Shown piece after piece: positions 34,500 through 43,793 of a stretch of 64,000 nt of DNA. The translations under genes were made by a program, and so were the position numbers. Numbering within the stretch: the stretch's first letter is position 1; each line of letters opens with the position of its first letter. Source of the DNA: VXYL01 sp963666465 (GTDB taxonomy: Bacteria > Pseudomonadota > Gammaproteobacteria > Pseudomonadales > Azotimanducaceae); NCBI GenBank assembly GCA_963666465.1, contig OY762824.1, positions 5,642,001-5,706,000 of the forward strand, in the 5' to 3' direction. The notes below the pieces were generated by a model. That model was not told where the DNA came from and searched no databases. It was given only the letters and a program-made list of their open reading frames with translations.

Positions 34500-34570
34500 G
34501 CCTCTTCCTCCCTTCGGCCAACTCTCGGCGTGCCTACAGTTTGTCGGCTTGCCCATTGCGCGGCAAGTGG

Positions 34571-35803
34571 CTATTCCGAACGCAATGCCTCGATGGGGTC
34601 CTTGGCCGCCGCCTTGCGCGCCGGATAGAAGCCGAAGAAGACGCCGATGGCGCCGGAGAAGGCGAAGGCGACGATGACCACGGGCCATTGCACCAGCACC
34701 GGCCAGCCGGCCAGTCGCGCCACGGCGAGGCTGATGGCGAGCGCGAGGGCAATGCCGATGAGGCCGCCGGCGAGGCAGAGAGTGATGGCCTCGACGAGGA
34801 ACTGTCGCATGATGTCGCGTCCCTTCGCGCCCACCGCCATGCGCAGGCCGATTTCGCGGGTTCGTTCCGTCACCGACACCAGCATGATGTTCATGATGCC
34901 GATGCCGCCGACGATGAGCGACACGGAGGCCACCGCCGCCAGCAGGGTGTTGAAGAGCTGCTGGGTCTCGGCGCGGGTTTCCATCCACTCGGACATGTTG
35001 CCGATGAACACGCTGTCGGGCGCGTCGGTGGCCACGCGGTGGCGGCGGCGGAAGAACTCGCGCATCTGTTCCGCCACGTCGTCCATCATCCAGGCCTCCT
35101 CCACGGAGACGAAGAGGATGTCCACGCCGCCGGCACGGCTCGACGAGCGTCCCACCAGGCGCTTGCGGCCGGTCTCGAGCGGCACCATGACGATGTTGTC
35201 CTGATCCGACCCCATCGAGGTCTGCCCCTTGGGCGCCAGCGTGCCGATCACCGTGAGCGGCACGTTCTTCACGCGGATGGTCTGGCCGACGACGCTGCCG
35301 ACGCCGAACAGCTCCTCCGCCACCGTGGCGCCGAGCAGCGCCACCTTCGCGCCGGAACGGAGTTCCTGCGGCTCGAAGTCGCGGCCTTCGTCGATCTGCC
35401 AGCCGCGGGCGATGAGATAGTCGCGGTTGATGGCCTGGATGGTGGTCGCCCAGTTCAGGTTGCCGACCACGGCCTGGCCGTTGCCGCGCAGGGTGGGCGC
35501 GGCGGCGACGATCTCCGGGATTTCGCGCTTGAGAGCAGCGGCATCGGCTTCGGTGAGGCGCTGTTCGGAACCGACCGCCGCTCTCGGTCCGCCTCGGCGG
35601 GGGGAACCGGATCGCACCATGAAGACGTTGCTGCCCATGGACTGGATTTGTCGATCCACCTCGGCCTGCGTGCCGGCTCCCATGGTCACCATCGTGATGA
35701 CCGCGGCGACGCCGATGACGATGCCGAGGATCGTCAGGGTGCTGCGCAAGAGGTTCACGCGCAGCGCGCCGAAGGCGACCCGGAAGAGCTCGAAGGTGCT
35801 CAT
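34571..35803 (-). CDS. MacB-type ABC transporter permease
   Basis: This is a 410-residue permease with the MacB/FtsX layout: an N-terminal membrane helix (LRSTLTILGIVIGVAAVITM), a large periplasmic MacB_PCD domain (about residues 45-280), then three C-terminal helices including SVSLIVGGIGIMNIMLVSVT and ERTREIGLRMAVGAKGRDIM. It acts in the inner membrane as a mechanotransmission pump with the ATPase and adaptor encoded just upstream. It overlaps the ATPase stop by 4 bases (ATGA). Substrates could be peptides, lipids or macrolide-like molecules; the sequence does not say. Confidence 0.92.
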   Translation of the reverse strand: MSTFELFRVAFGALRVNLLRSTLTILGIVIGVAAVITMVTMGAGTQAEVDRQIQSMGSNVFMVRSGSPRRGGPRAAVGSEQRLTEADAAALKREIPEIVAAAPTLRGNGQAVVGNLNWATTIQAINRDYLIARGWQIDEGRDFEPQELRSGAKVALLGATVAEELFGVGSVVGQTIRVKNVPLTVIGTLAPKGQTSMGSDQDNIVMVPLETGRKRLVGRSSSRAGGVDILFVSVEEAWMMDDVAEQMREFFRRRHRVATDAPDSVFIGNMSEWMETRAETQQLFNTLLAAVASVSLIVGGIGIMNIMLVSVTERTREIGLRMAVGAKGRDIMRQFLVEAITLCLAGGLIGIALALAISLAVARLAGWPVLVQWPVVIVAFAFSGAIGVFFGFYPARKAAAKDPIEALRSE

Positions 35804-36531
35804 GCGACTGCCTTGGCGCGGCGGTTGCCTTCGTCTTCGGCCAGTTGGCCGTCGCGAAAGCGCAGGGTGTGTTCGGCGAAGGCAGCGATCTCGGCTTCGT
35901 GGGTGACGACCACCACGGTGATTCCCTGCTGATGGAGGCTGTGGAAGAGTCCCATGATTTCGTGGCCGGTTTGGGTGTCCAGGGCACCGGTGGGTTCGTC
36001 TGCAAGCACCAGGGCCGGGGCGTTGACGAGGGCCCGGGCGATGGCGACGCGCTGTTGCTGGCCGCCGGAAAGCTGGGATGGATAGTGGTTCATTCGGTCG
36101 TCGAGGCCCACTTCCGCGAGCGCGGCCTCGGCGCGTTCGGAGCGCTCGGCCTTGGACATGCCGCTGTAGAGCAAGGGCAGTGCCACGTTGTCCTTGGCGC
36201 TGGTGCGGCCGAGCAGGTTGAACTGCTGGAAGACGAAGCCGATCTTGCGGTTGCGGATGTCGGCAAGGTCGTCCCGCGACATGTCGGACACGCGCTCGCC
36301 GTCGAGCACGACTTCTCCGGAAGTGGGGGTGTCGAGGCAGCCGGCGAGGTTCATGAAGGTGGACTTGCCGGAGCCGGATGGGCCCATGACGGAGACGAAC
36401 TCGCCGCGGCCGATGTCGAGCGTGATGCCCCGCAGGGCGGCGACCCTTTCGGCGCCGAGGGAATAGGTCTTCACGACATCCCGGCAGGCGAGGATGGCGG
36501 GGGCGCCCTGGGAGGCCCTCATCAAGTCCAT
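35800..36531 (-). CDS. MacB/LolD-type ABC transporter ATPase
   Basis: This 243-residue ATPase has Walker A GPSGSGKST, Q-loop FVFQQFNLLGRTSA, signature LSGGQQQRVAIARAL, Walker B LVLADEPTGALD and the switch histidine in VVVVTHEAEIAAFAEH. It belongs to the MacB/LolD/FtsE group and powers the permease encoded next. It lies 40 bases after the adaptor gene and overlaps the permease by ATGA, so all three form one export operon. Confidence 0.94.
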   Translation of the reverse strand: MDLMRASQGAPAILACRDVVKTYSLGAERVAALRGITLDIGRGEFVSVMGPSGSGKSTFMNLAGCLDTPTSGEVVLDGERVSDMSRDDLADIRNRKIGFVFQQFNLLGRTSAKDNVALPLLYSGMSKAERSERAEAALAEVGLDDRMNHYPSQLSGGQQQRVAIARALVNAPALVLADEPTGALDTQTGHEIMGLFHSLHQQGITVVVVTHEAEIAAFAEHTLRFRDGQLAEDEGNRRAKAVA

Positions 36532-36571
36532 CGCGCCGCCATCACTTGATCAGCGCGGTCCAGGCATCTCG

Positions 36572-38080
36572 TCACGAGCGAGTCCGGACCGCGCGGAGGA
36601 TCACCTGGTCGCCATCCTCCAGGCCCGAGATCACCTCCGTGTGTTCGTCGTCCGCAAGGCCGGTGACGATTCGGCGGGCTTCCGGGTCGCCGTCGCTGCC
36701 TGGCACATAGACCGTGGCGCGGCGCTGGCCGGAGCGGCCGGTGCGCAGTTCGGCGAGCCTGGCGTTTTGCTCTTCGGTGAGCACTGCGGCAATGGCTTCC
36801 TGCATTCGCTGGCGCATGCCCTGCATCTGCGCCTGCATGGACGCGCGGTCGCCGCTGGCGGCGGAGTAGGCGGCGCGCATCCGCTCGCGCTGTTCCGACT
36901 CGATGGCGGCGAGAGCGGCGCCTTGCTCCTCGCTGAGGTCGAGCTGCTCCCGCGCGAGGGCGACGGGAGACTGCCGGGCGCCACGGCCGCCGCCAGATGT
37001 CGGCGGGCCGCGCCGAGGCGGGCCGAATCCACCAGCGAGCCCCGGCGGGCCGGAAGCGCGCTCGGCCGTCGCCGGGGCGTCCTCGGCATTGCGAGGCGCG
37101 AACCGCAAGGCGCCGTTGGGGATGCGCAACACCTCGTCCTTGCGACCGAGGACGATCTCGACGTTGGCGGTCATGCCGGGCAGGAGGGCGAGGTCGGCGT
37201 TGTTGGCGGTGATGATGACCTTGTAGGTGACGACGTTCTGCAACACGTTGGGCGCCTTGCGAATCTGCTGGATGCGGCCCCGAAAGCGGCGTTCGGGGTA
37301 GGCATCGACCGTGAATCGGCACTGCATCCCTTCGCGCACGCGGCCGATGTCGGCCTCGTCGATGCTGGCCTCCACCTTCATCTGGTGCAGGTCCTGGCCG
37401 ATGGCGAAGAGCTCCGGGGCGGAGAAGCTGGCGGCGACGGTCTGGCCGAGTTCGATGGTGCGGTTGATGACCGTGCCGTCCACGGGGGAGCGGATGAAGG
37501 TGCGCTCGAGGTCGAGTTCCGACTGCGCCAGGGCCGCCCCGCGTTGCGAGAGCACGGCTTCGGCGTTGGTCACCGACGCCTTGGCCATCTCCACCAGCGC
37601 GGCGGCGGTTTCGACGGCGGTGATGTCGGCGTCGAGTTCGGATTCCGAGACGTGGCCGCGTTCCTTCAGCGAACGGCGGCGGGCGAGTTCCCGCTGCGCC
37701 TGGCGCAAGGTGGCGGCGGCGCGGGTGAGTTCCGCCTTGCGGCTGACGATGTTGGCGCGGGCAACTTCCACGTCGGCCGAGTTCTGCGCCCTGCGCGCCT
37801 CGAAGGTGCGCGGATCGATGCGGGCGATGATCTGGCCTTCCTTCACCACATCGTTGAAGTCGGCGTGCAGCTCGTCGATCTGCCCGGACAGCTGCGAACC
37901 GACGATTACGGTGTTGAGCGCTTCGAGGGTGCCGGTGGAGACGACGAGGCTCTCGATGTCGCCCATCTGCGCCGGGCCCAGGCGGTACTCGATGCCCTCC
38001 TGCCTGGGCGCAAGGGCATACATCGAAATGCCGGCGACAGCGACAACGGCCACCAGCCCGGCGACGATCCTGTTTCGCAT
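36572..38080 (-). CDS. MacA-like periplasmic adaptor with a Spy-like insertion
   Basis: This 502-residue membrane-fusion protein has an N-terminal signal-anchor (IVAGLVAVVAVAGISMYAL), a lipoyl-like half (GSQLSGQIDELHADFNDVVK and RSPVDGTVINRTIELGQTV), a coiled-coil hairpin (about residues 95-190) and a beta-barrel to residue 325. Between residues 331 and 455 there is an extra segment: a Pro/Gly-rich linker (to about 370), then a helical stretch with LDLSEEQGAALAAIESEQRE and AIAAVLTEEQNARLAELR, resembling the LTxxQ motifs of Spy/CpxP chaperones. The membrane-proximal domain resumes at RRATVYVPGSDGDPEARRI. The ATG at 38080 is chosen because it starts the signal-anchor. It heads the export operon. 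Confidence 0.88.
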   Translation of the reverse strand: MRNRIVAGLVAVVAVAGISMYALAPRQEGIEYRLGPAQMGDIESLVVSTGTLEALNTVIVGSQLSGQIDELHADFNDVVKEGQIIARIDPRTFEARRAQNSADVEVARANIVSRKAELTRAAATLRQAQRELARRRSLKERGHVSESELDADITAVETAAALVEMAKASVTNAEAVLSQRGAALAQSELDLERTFIRSPVDGTVINRTIELGQTVAASFSAPELFAIGQDLHQMKVEASIDEADIGRVREGMQCRFTVDAYPERRFRGRIQQIRKAPNVLQNVVTYKVIITANNADLALLPGMTANVEIVLGRKDEVLRIPNGALRFAPRNAEDAPATAERASGPPGLAGGFGPPRRGPPTSGGGRGARQSPVALAREQLDLSEEQGAALAAIESEQRERMRAAYSAASGDRASMQAQMQGMRQRMQEAIAAVLTEEQNARLAELRTGRSGQRRATVYVPGSDGDPEARRIVTGLADDEHTEVISGLEDGDQVILRAVRTRS

Positions 38081-38509
38081 GTTCACGACAAGCCTCTTGA
38101 ACGCACGAAGGTGTGTACGGCGGCAATGCCGCAATCCGTCGCGGCAGCTTAACCGTGAAAAGGGTTTGGCGGTGTCCTGATCGGCCTGCCGAACAGAGCA
38201 ACCCCCCTCCGAAGGGGGAGCGATGGAGGGCGCGACTTCGCCGGGCATGTGGGGAGGGAGGGCGTCGGGACTCCTCTCGTATCACTCCCCCCCTTCGGAG
38301 GGGACAGGGATGTCGAGGCGCCGGATCGAGGGTCGTCCTATCCGGAGGGAGGCATCCCGCCCTCCACGCGCAAGGGCGCGCCCTTCGTGCGATGGGGGCG
38401 AGACGCCCTCCGTTCGGAAGCAATGCGCGACAGAGGCCCCGCAAGGGTGACCCATCGGCCATTTCACGCCACAATGGGGCCGTGCCCAAGACGACGAGGA
38501 GGGGCTGCC
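38081..38509. other. 429-base intergenic region with inverted repeats
   Basis: No gene is supported. Two G/C-rich arms, CCCCTCCGAAGGGGGAG near 38204-38220 and CTCCCCCCCTTCGGAGGGG near 38285-38303, are inverted copies and each can also fold on itself. A further hairpin lies at 38344-38365 (GGAGGG-AGGCATCC-CGCCCTCC). These resemble the intergenic hairpins at 45121, 52747 and 53198. Promoters for the leftward export operon and the rightward amidohydrolase should lie here. Confidence 0.5.
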
Positions 38510-39655
38510 ATGGACTATCAGATCATCTCGGCGGACTGTCACATCGATCTGCCGTGGCTGCCGCCGGATCTGTTCACGAGCGAGGCGCGCGAGCACCTGA
38601 AGGAACGCATGCCCTACGTTGCCGAGACGGAGAAGGGCCCCTATTGGGTCAGCCGCGGTGGCGGTAGGTTCGGCTTGCAGAACGGCATGGGGTCGGCCGG
38701 GCGGGTCTATGTGCCGGGGCAGATTCACCGTTCCGACCGCATGGCCGAGCAGGGGCTGTATCGCGACGGCGCGAACGGCATCCGCCGCCTCACCGAGCCG
38801 GACTTGCGCCTGCGCGATCAAGACCTGGACGGCGTGCAGGGCGAGGTGCTCTACGGCATTCTCGGCGCCGCCATGCGGCTCGGCGACGACGAGGCCGCCG
38901 CCGAGATGATGCGCATCTACAACGAATGGCTGGCCGGTTTCTGCGCCACTCATCCGGATCGCTACGCGGGCCTCGCCACCATTCCCAGCCACGACGTGGA
39001 CGCCGCGGTGCCGGAAGTGACGCGGGTGGCCGCGCGCGGCGTGCTGCGCGGCATCGAGGTGGCCAATACGCACGAGATGGCGCCGCTGTTCGATCCCTCG
39101 TGGGAACCGCTGTGGGCGGTGGCGGAGGAAGCCGGACTGCCGGTTCACTACCACACCATCGGCCCGCGCATGGACTACGACTTCGCCAGCATGGCGCCGG
39201 TGCAGCAGCGGCAAGCCTTCGCGGTTCACATCACCAGCTTCCAGCTCGCCATGTCGAAGATCATCATGGAGACCATCTACGGCGGCGTGCTCGAAGCCCA
39301 CCCCGGCATGAAGCTGGTGATCGGCGAGAGTGGGATCGGCTGGATTCCCTACATTCTGGAGCACATGGATCTGGAGTGGGAGGATCAGTTCGCCGACCTC
39401 ACCCTCACCATGAAGCCGTCCGAATACTGGAAGCGGCAGTGCTACGCCACCTACCAAAGCGACCCCATCGGCATCCGCCTGCTCGACATCCTGGGCGAAG
39501 ACAACGTCATGTGGGGCAGCGACTTTCCCCACCCGGATGGCGTCTGGCCCGACTCCAGGGAGTTCATCGCCCGAGAGCTTGGCGACGTGCCGGAGGCGGT
39601 GCGCCGCAAGATCATCTGCGAAAACGCCGGACGGCTATACGGCTTCCTCGACTGA
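38510..39655 (+). CDS. amidohydrolase family protein (Amidohydro_2, decarboxylase-like)
   Basis: This 381-residue metal-dependent TIM-barrel hydrolase has ISADCHIDLP with a DxH-type metal motif, a central LPVHYHTIGPRMDYDF, HPGMKLVIGESGIGWIPYIL, and the C-terminal NVMWGSDFPHPDGVWPDSRE with the catalytic aspartate. Proteins of this group include ACMSD-like decarboxylases and hydrolases of ring-cleavage or ester substrates; the present substrate is unknown. The ATG at 38510 has GAGGAGGGG upstream. It stands alone, divergent from the export operon and convergent with purM. Confidence 0.9.
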   Translation: MDYQIISADCHIDLPWLPPDLFTSEAREHLKERMPYVAETEKGPYWVSRGGGRFGLQNGMGSAGRVYVPGQIHRSDRMAEQGLYRDGANGIRRLTEPDLRLRDQDLDGVQGEVLYGILGAAMRLGDDEAAAEMMRIYNEWLAGFCATHPDRYAGLATIPSHDVDAAVPEVTRVAARGVLRGIEVANTHEMAPLFDPSWEPLWAVAEEAGLPVHYHTIGPRMDYDFASMAPVQQRQAFAVHITSFQLAMSKIIMETIYGGVLEAHPGMKLVIGESGIGWIPYILEHMDLEWEDQFADLTLTMKPSEYWKRQCYATYQSDPIGIRLLDILGEDNVMWGSDFPHPDGVWPDSREFIARELGDVPEAVRRKIICENAGRLYGFLD

Positions 39656-40167
39656 CGCGCCCATCGGCGGTGGAGGGCAAAACGCCCTCTCTCCGAGGGG
39701 CACCTTCAAGACCAAAGCACATCGGCGGCCCATCCCCCTCCAAGGAAGCGAGTGAGGAAAACGGCGGGCAGGCCGAGGCATGCTGCGGGATCGGCCGGTC
39801 GGGCTGTCCCGAACGCAGTTCGAGTGAGGCGCGGCAGTGTGGGGGCGCGTACTGGCTCTGCGTGGTGGAGCGAGCGGGTGCTCCCGTCACGGCGGTGTTG
39901 GCATGCAGGATCCCGCCCGGAAGGCGATGACATTCACGTTCGACTATGGCTGGCGGGCCGTTTGCTGCGGCTGGGGGGGCCGCATGAAGATAGAGAGCGG
40001 GGCACCTCACAATCAGGTTTTCGGGCGCGCGCTCGGGGACGTCCAAGGACGAAAATCTCCGGGACGGCGGCGAGGTTGCACGGGATCGGTGTTGGTCGCG
40101 GGCTGATGGAACGTCGGACTTCTTCGGGAGGGGGCGCAGGCCGCGCCGCGAACTTGAGGCCGTCCCG
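39656..40167. other. 512-base intergenic region without a supported gene
   Basis: Both flanking genes end here (amidohydrolase and purM converge). The only structure I see is a hairpin GAGGGC-AAAAC-GCCCTC at 39673-39689, one of a family of similar hairpins in the window and possibly a terminator. Reading frames through the region show no recognisable protein. Confidence 0.4.
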
Positions 40168-41181
40168 TCAGTCCAACAAGATATGCCCCGGCGCCGCGCT
40201 GGCCCCGGCCCTCACCACGCAACCGATGCGGCGAGCTTTCTCTCCCGCTCCCTCCAGCTCCGCGACGACTTGCGTCGCATCGTCCGCCGTCACGCAGAGG
40301 ATGAAGCCGATGCCGAGGTTGAACGTGCGGAGCATCTCCGCCTCGGCGACATTGCCCGCCTGTTGCAGGAAGTGGAACACCTCCGGGCGTTGCCAGGCGT
40401 CGAGGTCGATGTTCGCGGCAAGTCCTGCCCGTTCGCCGAACATGCGCGGCACGTTCTCGATGAAGCCGCCGCCGGTGATGTGGCACATGCCGTGGATTGG
40501 CCTCGTCACCGAACGCACGCCGCGCACATAGATGCGCGTGGGAGCAAGCAAGGCATCGATCAGGTTCGCATCGCCAGCACGGCGGTCAGCGAGGATGCGG
40601 CGAATGAGGGAGTAGCCGTTCGAATGCGGGCCGCTGGAGGCGATGCCGATGAGCACGTCGCCCACCTCGATGTCCGCGCCGGTTACCAGTTTGTCCTTCT
40701 CCACCACGCCGACGCAGAAGCCGGCGAGATCGTATTCGCCACCGGCGTAGAAACCAGGCATTTCTGCGGTCTCGCCCCCTGCGAGAGAGCAGCCCGCCAG
40801 TTCGCAGCCGTGTGCGATGCCCCGAATCACCCGCTCCGCGACATCCACATCCAGCGCCCCGGTGGCGTAGTAGTCGAGAAACAGGAAAGGCTCCGCGCCG
40901 CTCACCAATACGTCGTTGGCGCACATCGCCACCAGGTCCTGCCCCACCGTGTCATGCCGGTCGTGTTCGAAGGCGAGCTTGAGCTTGGTGCCCACTCCGT
41001 CGGTTCCCGAAACCAGGAGCGGCTGGCGGTACCCGCCCGGCAACGCCGTGACGGCGGCGAAGCCGCCAAAGCCGCTCTGCAGCTCCGGTCGATGCGTGGC
41101 GCGAACGTCGCCGGCGATTCGTCGCACGAGTTCGTTGCCGGCATCCACATCAACGCCGGCGTCGCGATAGGTGAGCGACAT
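40168..41181 (-). CDS. purM: phosphoribosylformylglycinamidine cyclo-ligase
   Basis: PurM (AIR synthase) closes the imidazole ring in purine synthesis using ATP. The 337-residue protein has LTYRDAGVDVDAGNELVRRI, LLVSGTDGVGTKLKLAFEHD, VGQDLVAMCANDVLVSGAEP, SLAGGETAEMPGFYAGGEYD and GIASSGPHSNGYSLIRRI, all family hallmarks. The ATG at 41181 starts the conserved MSLTYRDAG; a frame to 41394 adds unrelated residues. It is transcribed away from the ferritin-like gene set and converges with the amidohydrolase gene. purN is not adjacent. Confidence 0.96.
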   Translation of the reverse strand: MSLTYRDAGVDVDAGNELVRRIAGDVRATHRPELQSGFGGFAAVTALPGGYRQPLLVSGTDGVGTKLKLAFEHDRHDTVGQDLVAMCANDVLVSGAEPFLFLDYYATGALDVDVAERVIRGIAHGCELAGCSLAGGETAEMPGFYAGGEYDLAGFCVGVVEKDKLVTGADIEVGDVLIGIASSGPHSNGYSLIRRILADRRAGDANLIDALLAPTRIYVRGVRSVTRPIHGMCHITGGGFIENVPRMFGERAGLAANIDLDAWQRPEVFHFLQQAGNVAEAEMLRTFNLGIGFILCVTADDATQVVAELEGAGEKARRIGCVVRAGASAAPGHILLD

Positions 41182-41372
41182 GAAGCCCCCGCCAAGGAAC
41201 AATTGGGCAAGTCTGTGCGGTTCCCGAAGGCTCGGCAAGACGGCGATTGGGGCCTCGGGAGTGACGTGGCCTTCAGGGGCCCTTTGTCGAGGGCTTTGTG
41301 CGCGGCCTGCCCCCCTGCAATGCACGCGAAAAAAACGCCCTCCCATCCGCCCTATTCGCGCCGCGAGCGAGT

Positions 41373-41378
41373 TATAGT
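41373..41378 (+). promoter_or_regulatory. -10-like element ahead of the ferritin-like gene set
   Basis: TATAGT at 41373-41378 lies 30 bases before the ATG at 41408, within the 226-base gap from purM. No good -35 is visible 16-18 bases upstream, so an activator may be needed or the match may be chance. Confidence 0.35.
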
Positions 41379-41407
41379 TGTCTGCTAGGCGCAAAAGGAC
41401 CTACTCA

Positions 41408-42475
41408 ATGAGCGAAGCGGTGGACGCCAGCGGCGAGCACGAGCTCGATCTCGGCTGGATGGATCAGAAGGGGCCTTGGGACACCCGAGCCGAGGAGAGC
41501 CGCTATGGCCTCACCTTGGCCGACATTCAGATCGGCGAATACGGCGAAACGCCGGACGTGAGCGACAACCTCACCGGTCGCCCGCGCGGTTCGGCGCCGC
41601 GTCCGGGCAGCTATCGCATCGGCAACTACGCGGTGCGAACCAAGAACGAAATCTGGCTGGACAACGCCTCCTTCCTCTACGAGGAAGCGCTGCAACGCCA
41701 ATGGAGCTCCGCCACCGACGTGCCTTGGCACACCATCGAACCCCTGCCCGACGACATCGAGCAGGCCGAGTGCCAGCTCGCCACCTTCTTCACCGAGGTG
41801 GAATTCGTTGCCGGAGACGTTCCGGCGCGCTGGGTGTCCGAGACCACGCCCGACTTCTTCGAGGCGCGCCAAGTCCTTCTCGCCCAGGTGATGGACGAAT
41901 CCCGCCACATGGACGTGTTCCGCAAGCGCGCCATGGCCAACGGCGGCGGCCTGATGCAGGCCACCGGCGCCACCTCCGGCTTCGTCGGCAGCATCGATCT
42001 CTCCCGTGACTTCACCGAGATGTCCTCGCGCCTGCATCTCTCCGGCGAAGGCGCGGTGCTCACCATGTTCCGCATGGGCGAGCTGATGGCGCAGAACGAC
42101 GCCGAGAAGGCCATGTATCGCCTCTGCGCCCAGGACGAGGCCCGCCACGTCGCGTTCGGCGTCATGCACATGCGCTACATGTCCGCCGCCGCCCCGGAAC
42201 GCCGGGAGGAAATCCACTGCTATCTCGACGAGGCGGAAGGCCAGATACTCTCCGGCGTCGGCAATCCGGCTGCCCGCGGCGGCCCGGTGGGCGAATCCCT
42301 GGCCATCCTGCTCGGCGGCGGCAAGGACAAGTTCGACGAAGGCATGAACATGCTCACGGCCATCCGTCAGCGCCAGTTCCGCGAATACCGCAAGCGCATC
42401 ATCTCCGCCGGCTTCGGCGATCGCTTCGAGAATGGCCGTTCACGCCTGACGGAGATGTTCGAAGAGGCCGCCTGA
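41408..42475 (+). CDS. ferritin-like di-iron protein, paralogue A
   Basis: This 355-residue helical protein carries two EXXH-type pairs of the ferritin-like di-iron class: LLAQVMDESRHMDVFRKRA and LCAQDEARHVAFGVMHMRY, plus glutamates in FLYEEALQRQW and HLSGEGAVLTMF that could complete the site. The pattern matches R2-like or N-oxygenase/hydroxylase-type di-iron proteins rather than storage ferritins. The substrate is unknown. The ATG at 41408 has AAAGGA upstream, so the in-frame start at 41378 is rejected. A diverged paralogue follows 64 bases downstream, then two SCP2-like genes and fmdB. Confidence 0.8.
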   Translation: MSEAVDASGEHELDLGWMDQKGPWDTRAEESRYGLTLADIQIGEYGETPDVSDNLTGRPRGSAPRPGSYRIGNYAVRTKNEIWLDNASFLYEEALQRQWSSATDVPWHTIEPLPDDIEQAECQLATFFTEVEFVAGDVPARWVSETTPDFFEARQVLLAQVMDESRHMDVFRKRAMANGGGLMQATGATSGFVGSIDLSRDFTEMSSRLHLSGEGAVLTMFRMGELMAQNDAEKAMYRLCAQDEARHVAFGVMHMRYMSAAAPERREEIHCYLDEAEGQILSGVGNPAARGGPVGESLAILLGGGKDKFDEGMNMLTAIRQRQFREYRKRIISAGFGDRFENGRSRLTEMFEEAA

Positions 42476-42539
42476 CCGAAGGCGGCCCTCGCACCCTCAA
42501 CTCCCCGCCCTGTCGGCACAAGACGGAGCCGTAATCGCT

Positions 42540-43727
42540 ATGGCCAAGAGTTCCAAGGCGAGCAAAGCCAGCAAGGCAAAGAAGTCCCCAGCCGCGTCGG
42601 CAAAGCCATCCGCAGCGAGCGACCCCGCCATCGCTGCCAGCCCCACGCTGGTGTCTTCGCAAGCCCAGGGCAAGGCGGATTCGGGCGAGCCAGAGAAGCT
42701 CGAGCCCGTGCTCGACTGGATGAACAAGACCCGCCAATGGGGCGTGCGCGTCAAGCCCGGCAAGGCCGGCCTTCGTCTGGGCGACCTGAACGTCGGCATC
42801 TACGGCGAGATTCCAATGCATTGGGACGACCAGAGCCGCAACCCGCGCGGCGCGGTGCCGCGCAAGGGCATGCCTCCCGTCGGCTACTCCGTGCGCGACA
42901 AGGTGGGCATGTGGGCCGACTCTGCCGCCGACCTCTACGAGGAGGCCATCCAGCGTCGCTGGGCGCCAGCCACGGACGTGCCGTGGGACACCATCGACAA
43001 GCTCCCAGATGACATCGAACGCGCCATCTGCCAGGTTTGCACCGAGCTTTCGCAGTTCGCCAACGTCGAGATCGAGACCATCGCCGGCTGGCAGCACCAG
43101 ATGGTCTATGGCTACCACGAGGTGAAGCAATTCCTCGCCACCGCCAGCTTCGACGCCGCCAAGCACTACGAGTGCTTCCGCAAGCGGGCGCTGGTGAACG
43201 GCGGCGGCCTCGGCGTCGAAGGGCCGGGGCAGGTGAACCGTATGATCCTGGAGAGCAGCGGCGGCTGGTCCGCCACCGTGGCCTATCTCGTCCTGGTGCG
43301 CGCAGTCTTCACCATGACCATCCTCAAGTACCTCGCCCGCCACGCCTACAACGACGCCGAGCGCTTCATCTACGAGCATGTGCTGCAAGACAAGGCGCGC
43401 CTGCTCACCTATGGCCTCGACCACCTGCACTTCGCCGTCGCCCACGACGAAGAGCAGCCAGCCGTGCTCGCCACCGTGCTGGCCATCGGCGACCGGGTGC
43501 TCACACGCGATCTGCGCGATCCGGCGCTGCGCGAGGCACTGGCCATCATCTTCGGCCGCGGCATTCGCGGCGCGAGAAGGCACGGCATGGACACCTACGA
43601 AGAGATGATGGCGGACTTCATGCAGACGCATCTCGGCCACTGCCGCTGGCTCGGCATTGCCCGGGCACCGGCCGAAGCCATGCCGCCGCCGCTCGACCGT
43701 CATGCTGGCGCCAGCGTTGCAGCCTGA
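42540..43727 (+). CDS. ferritin-like protein, paralogue B, metal ligands partly lost
   Basis: This 395-residue protein is homologous to its upstream neighbour over the core: LYEEAIQRRWAPATDVPWDT corresponds to LYEEALQRQWSSATDVPWHT, and FRKRALVNGGGLGVEG to FRKRAMANGGGLMQAT. However, DESRH has become DAAKH and DEARH has become DKARL, and the glutamate of the GEGAV helix is absent. A di-iron site is therefore unlikely. It has an extra lysine- and alanine-rich N-terminus (about 60 residues). I infer a structural or regulatory partner of paralogue A. Confidence 0.75.
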   Translation: MAKSSKASKASKAKKSPAASAKPSAASDPAIAASPTLVSSQAQGKADSGEPEKLEPVLDWMNKTRQWGVRVKPGKAGLRLGDLNVGIYGEIPMHWDDQSRNPRGAVPRKGMPPVGYSVRDKVGMWADSAADLYEEAIQRRWAPATDVPWDTIDKLPDDIERAICQVCTELSQFANVEIETIAGWQHQMVYGYHEVKQFLATASFDAAKHYECFRKRALVNGGGLGVEGPGQVNRMILESSGGWSATVAYLVLVRAVFTMTILKYLARHAYNDAERFIYEHVLQDKARLLTYGLDHLHFAVAHDEEQPAVLATVLAIGDRVLTRDLRDPALREALAIIFGRGIRGARRHGMDTYEEMMADFMQTHLGHCRWLGIARAPAEAMPPPLDRHAGASVAA

Positions 43728-43793
43728 CGCCTGACCGCTCGCACGAAGCAATCCGCAGAAGCAATCCGCAGAAGATAGAGGCCCCCGTCCGCA

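Noticed and set aside
33336..36005. 889-residue minus-strand frame spanning the acyl-CoA dehydrogenase and the permease gene
   Set aside because: Only the last 387 residues match a family; the first part is out of frame with the MacB-type permease.
34403..38152. Long plus-strand open frames opposite the export operon
   Set aside because: They are antisense shadows caused by high GC at third codon positions; the minus strand carries clear ABC permease, ATPase and adaptor motifs.
42540..43727. Paralogue B annotated as an active di-iron enzyme
   Set aside because: Key ligands are replaced (DAAKH, DKARL), so metal binding cannot be claimed.
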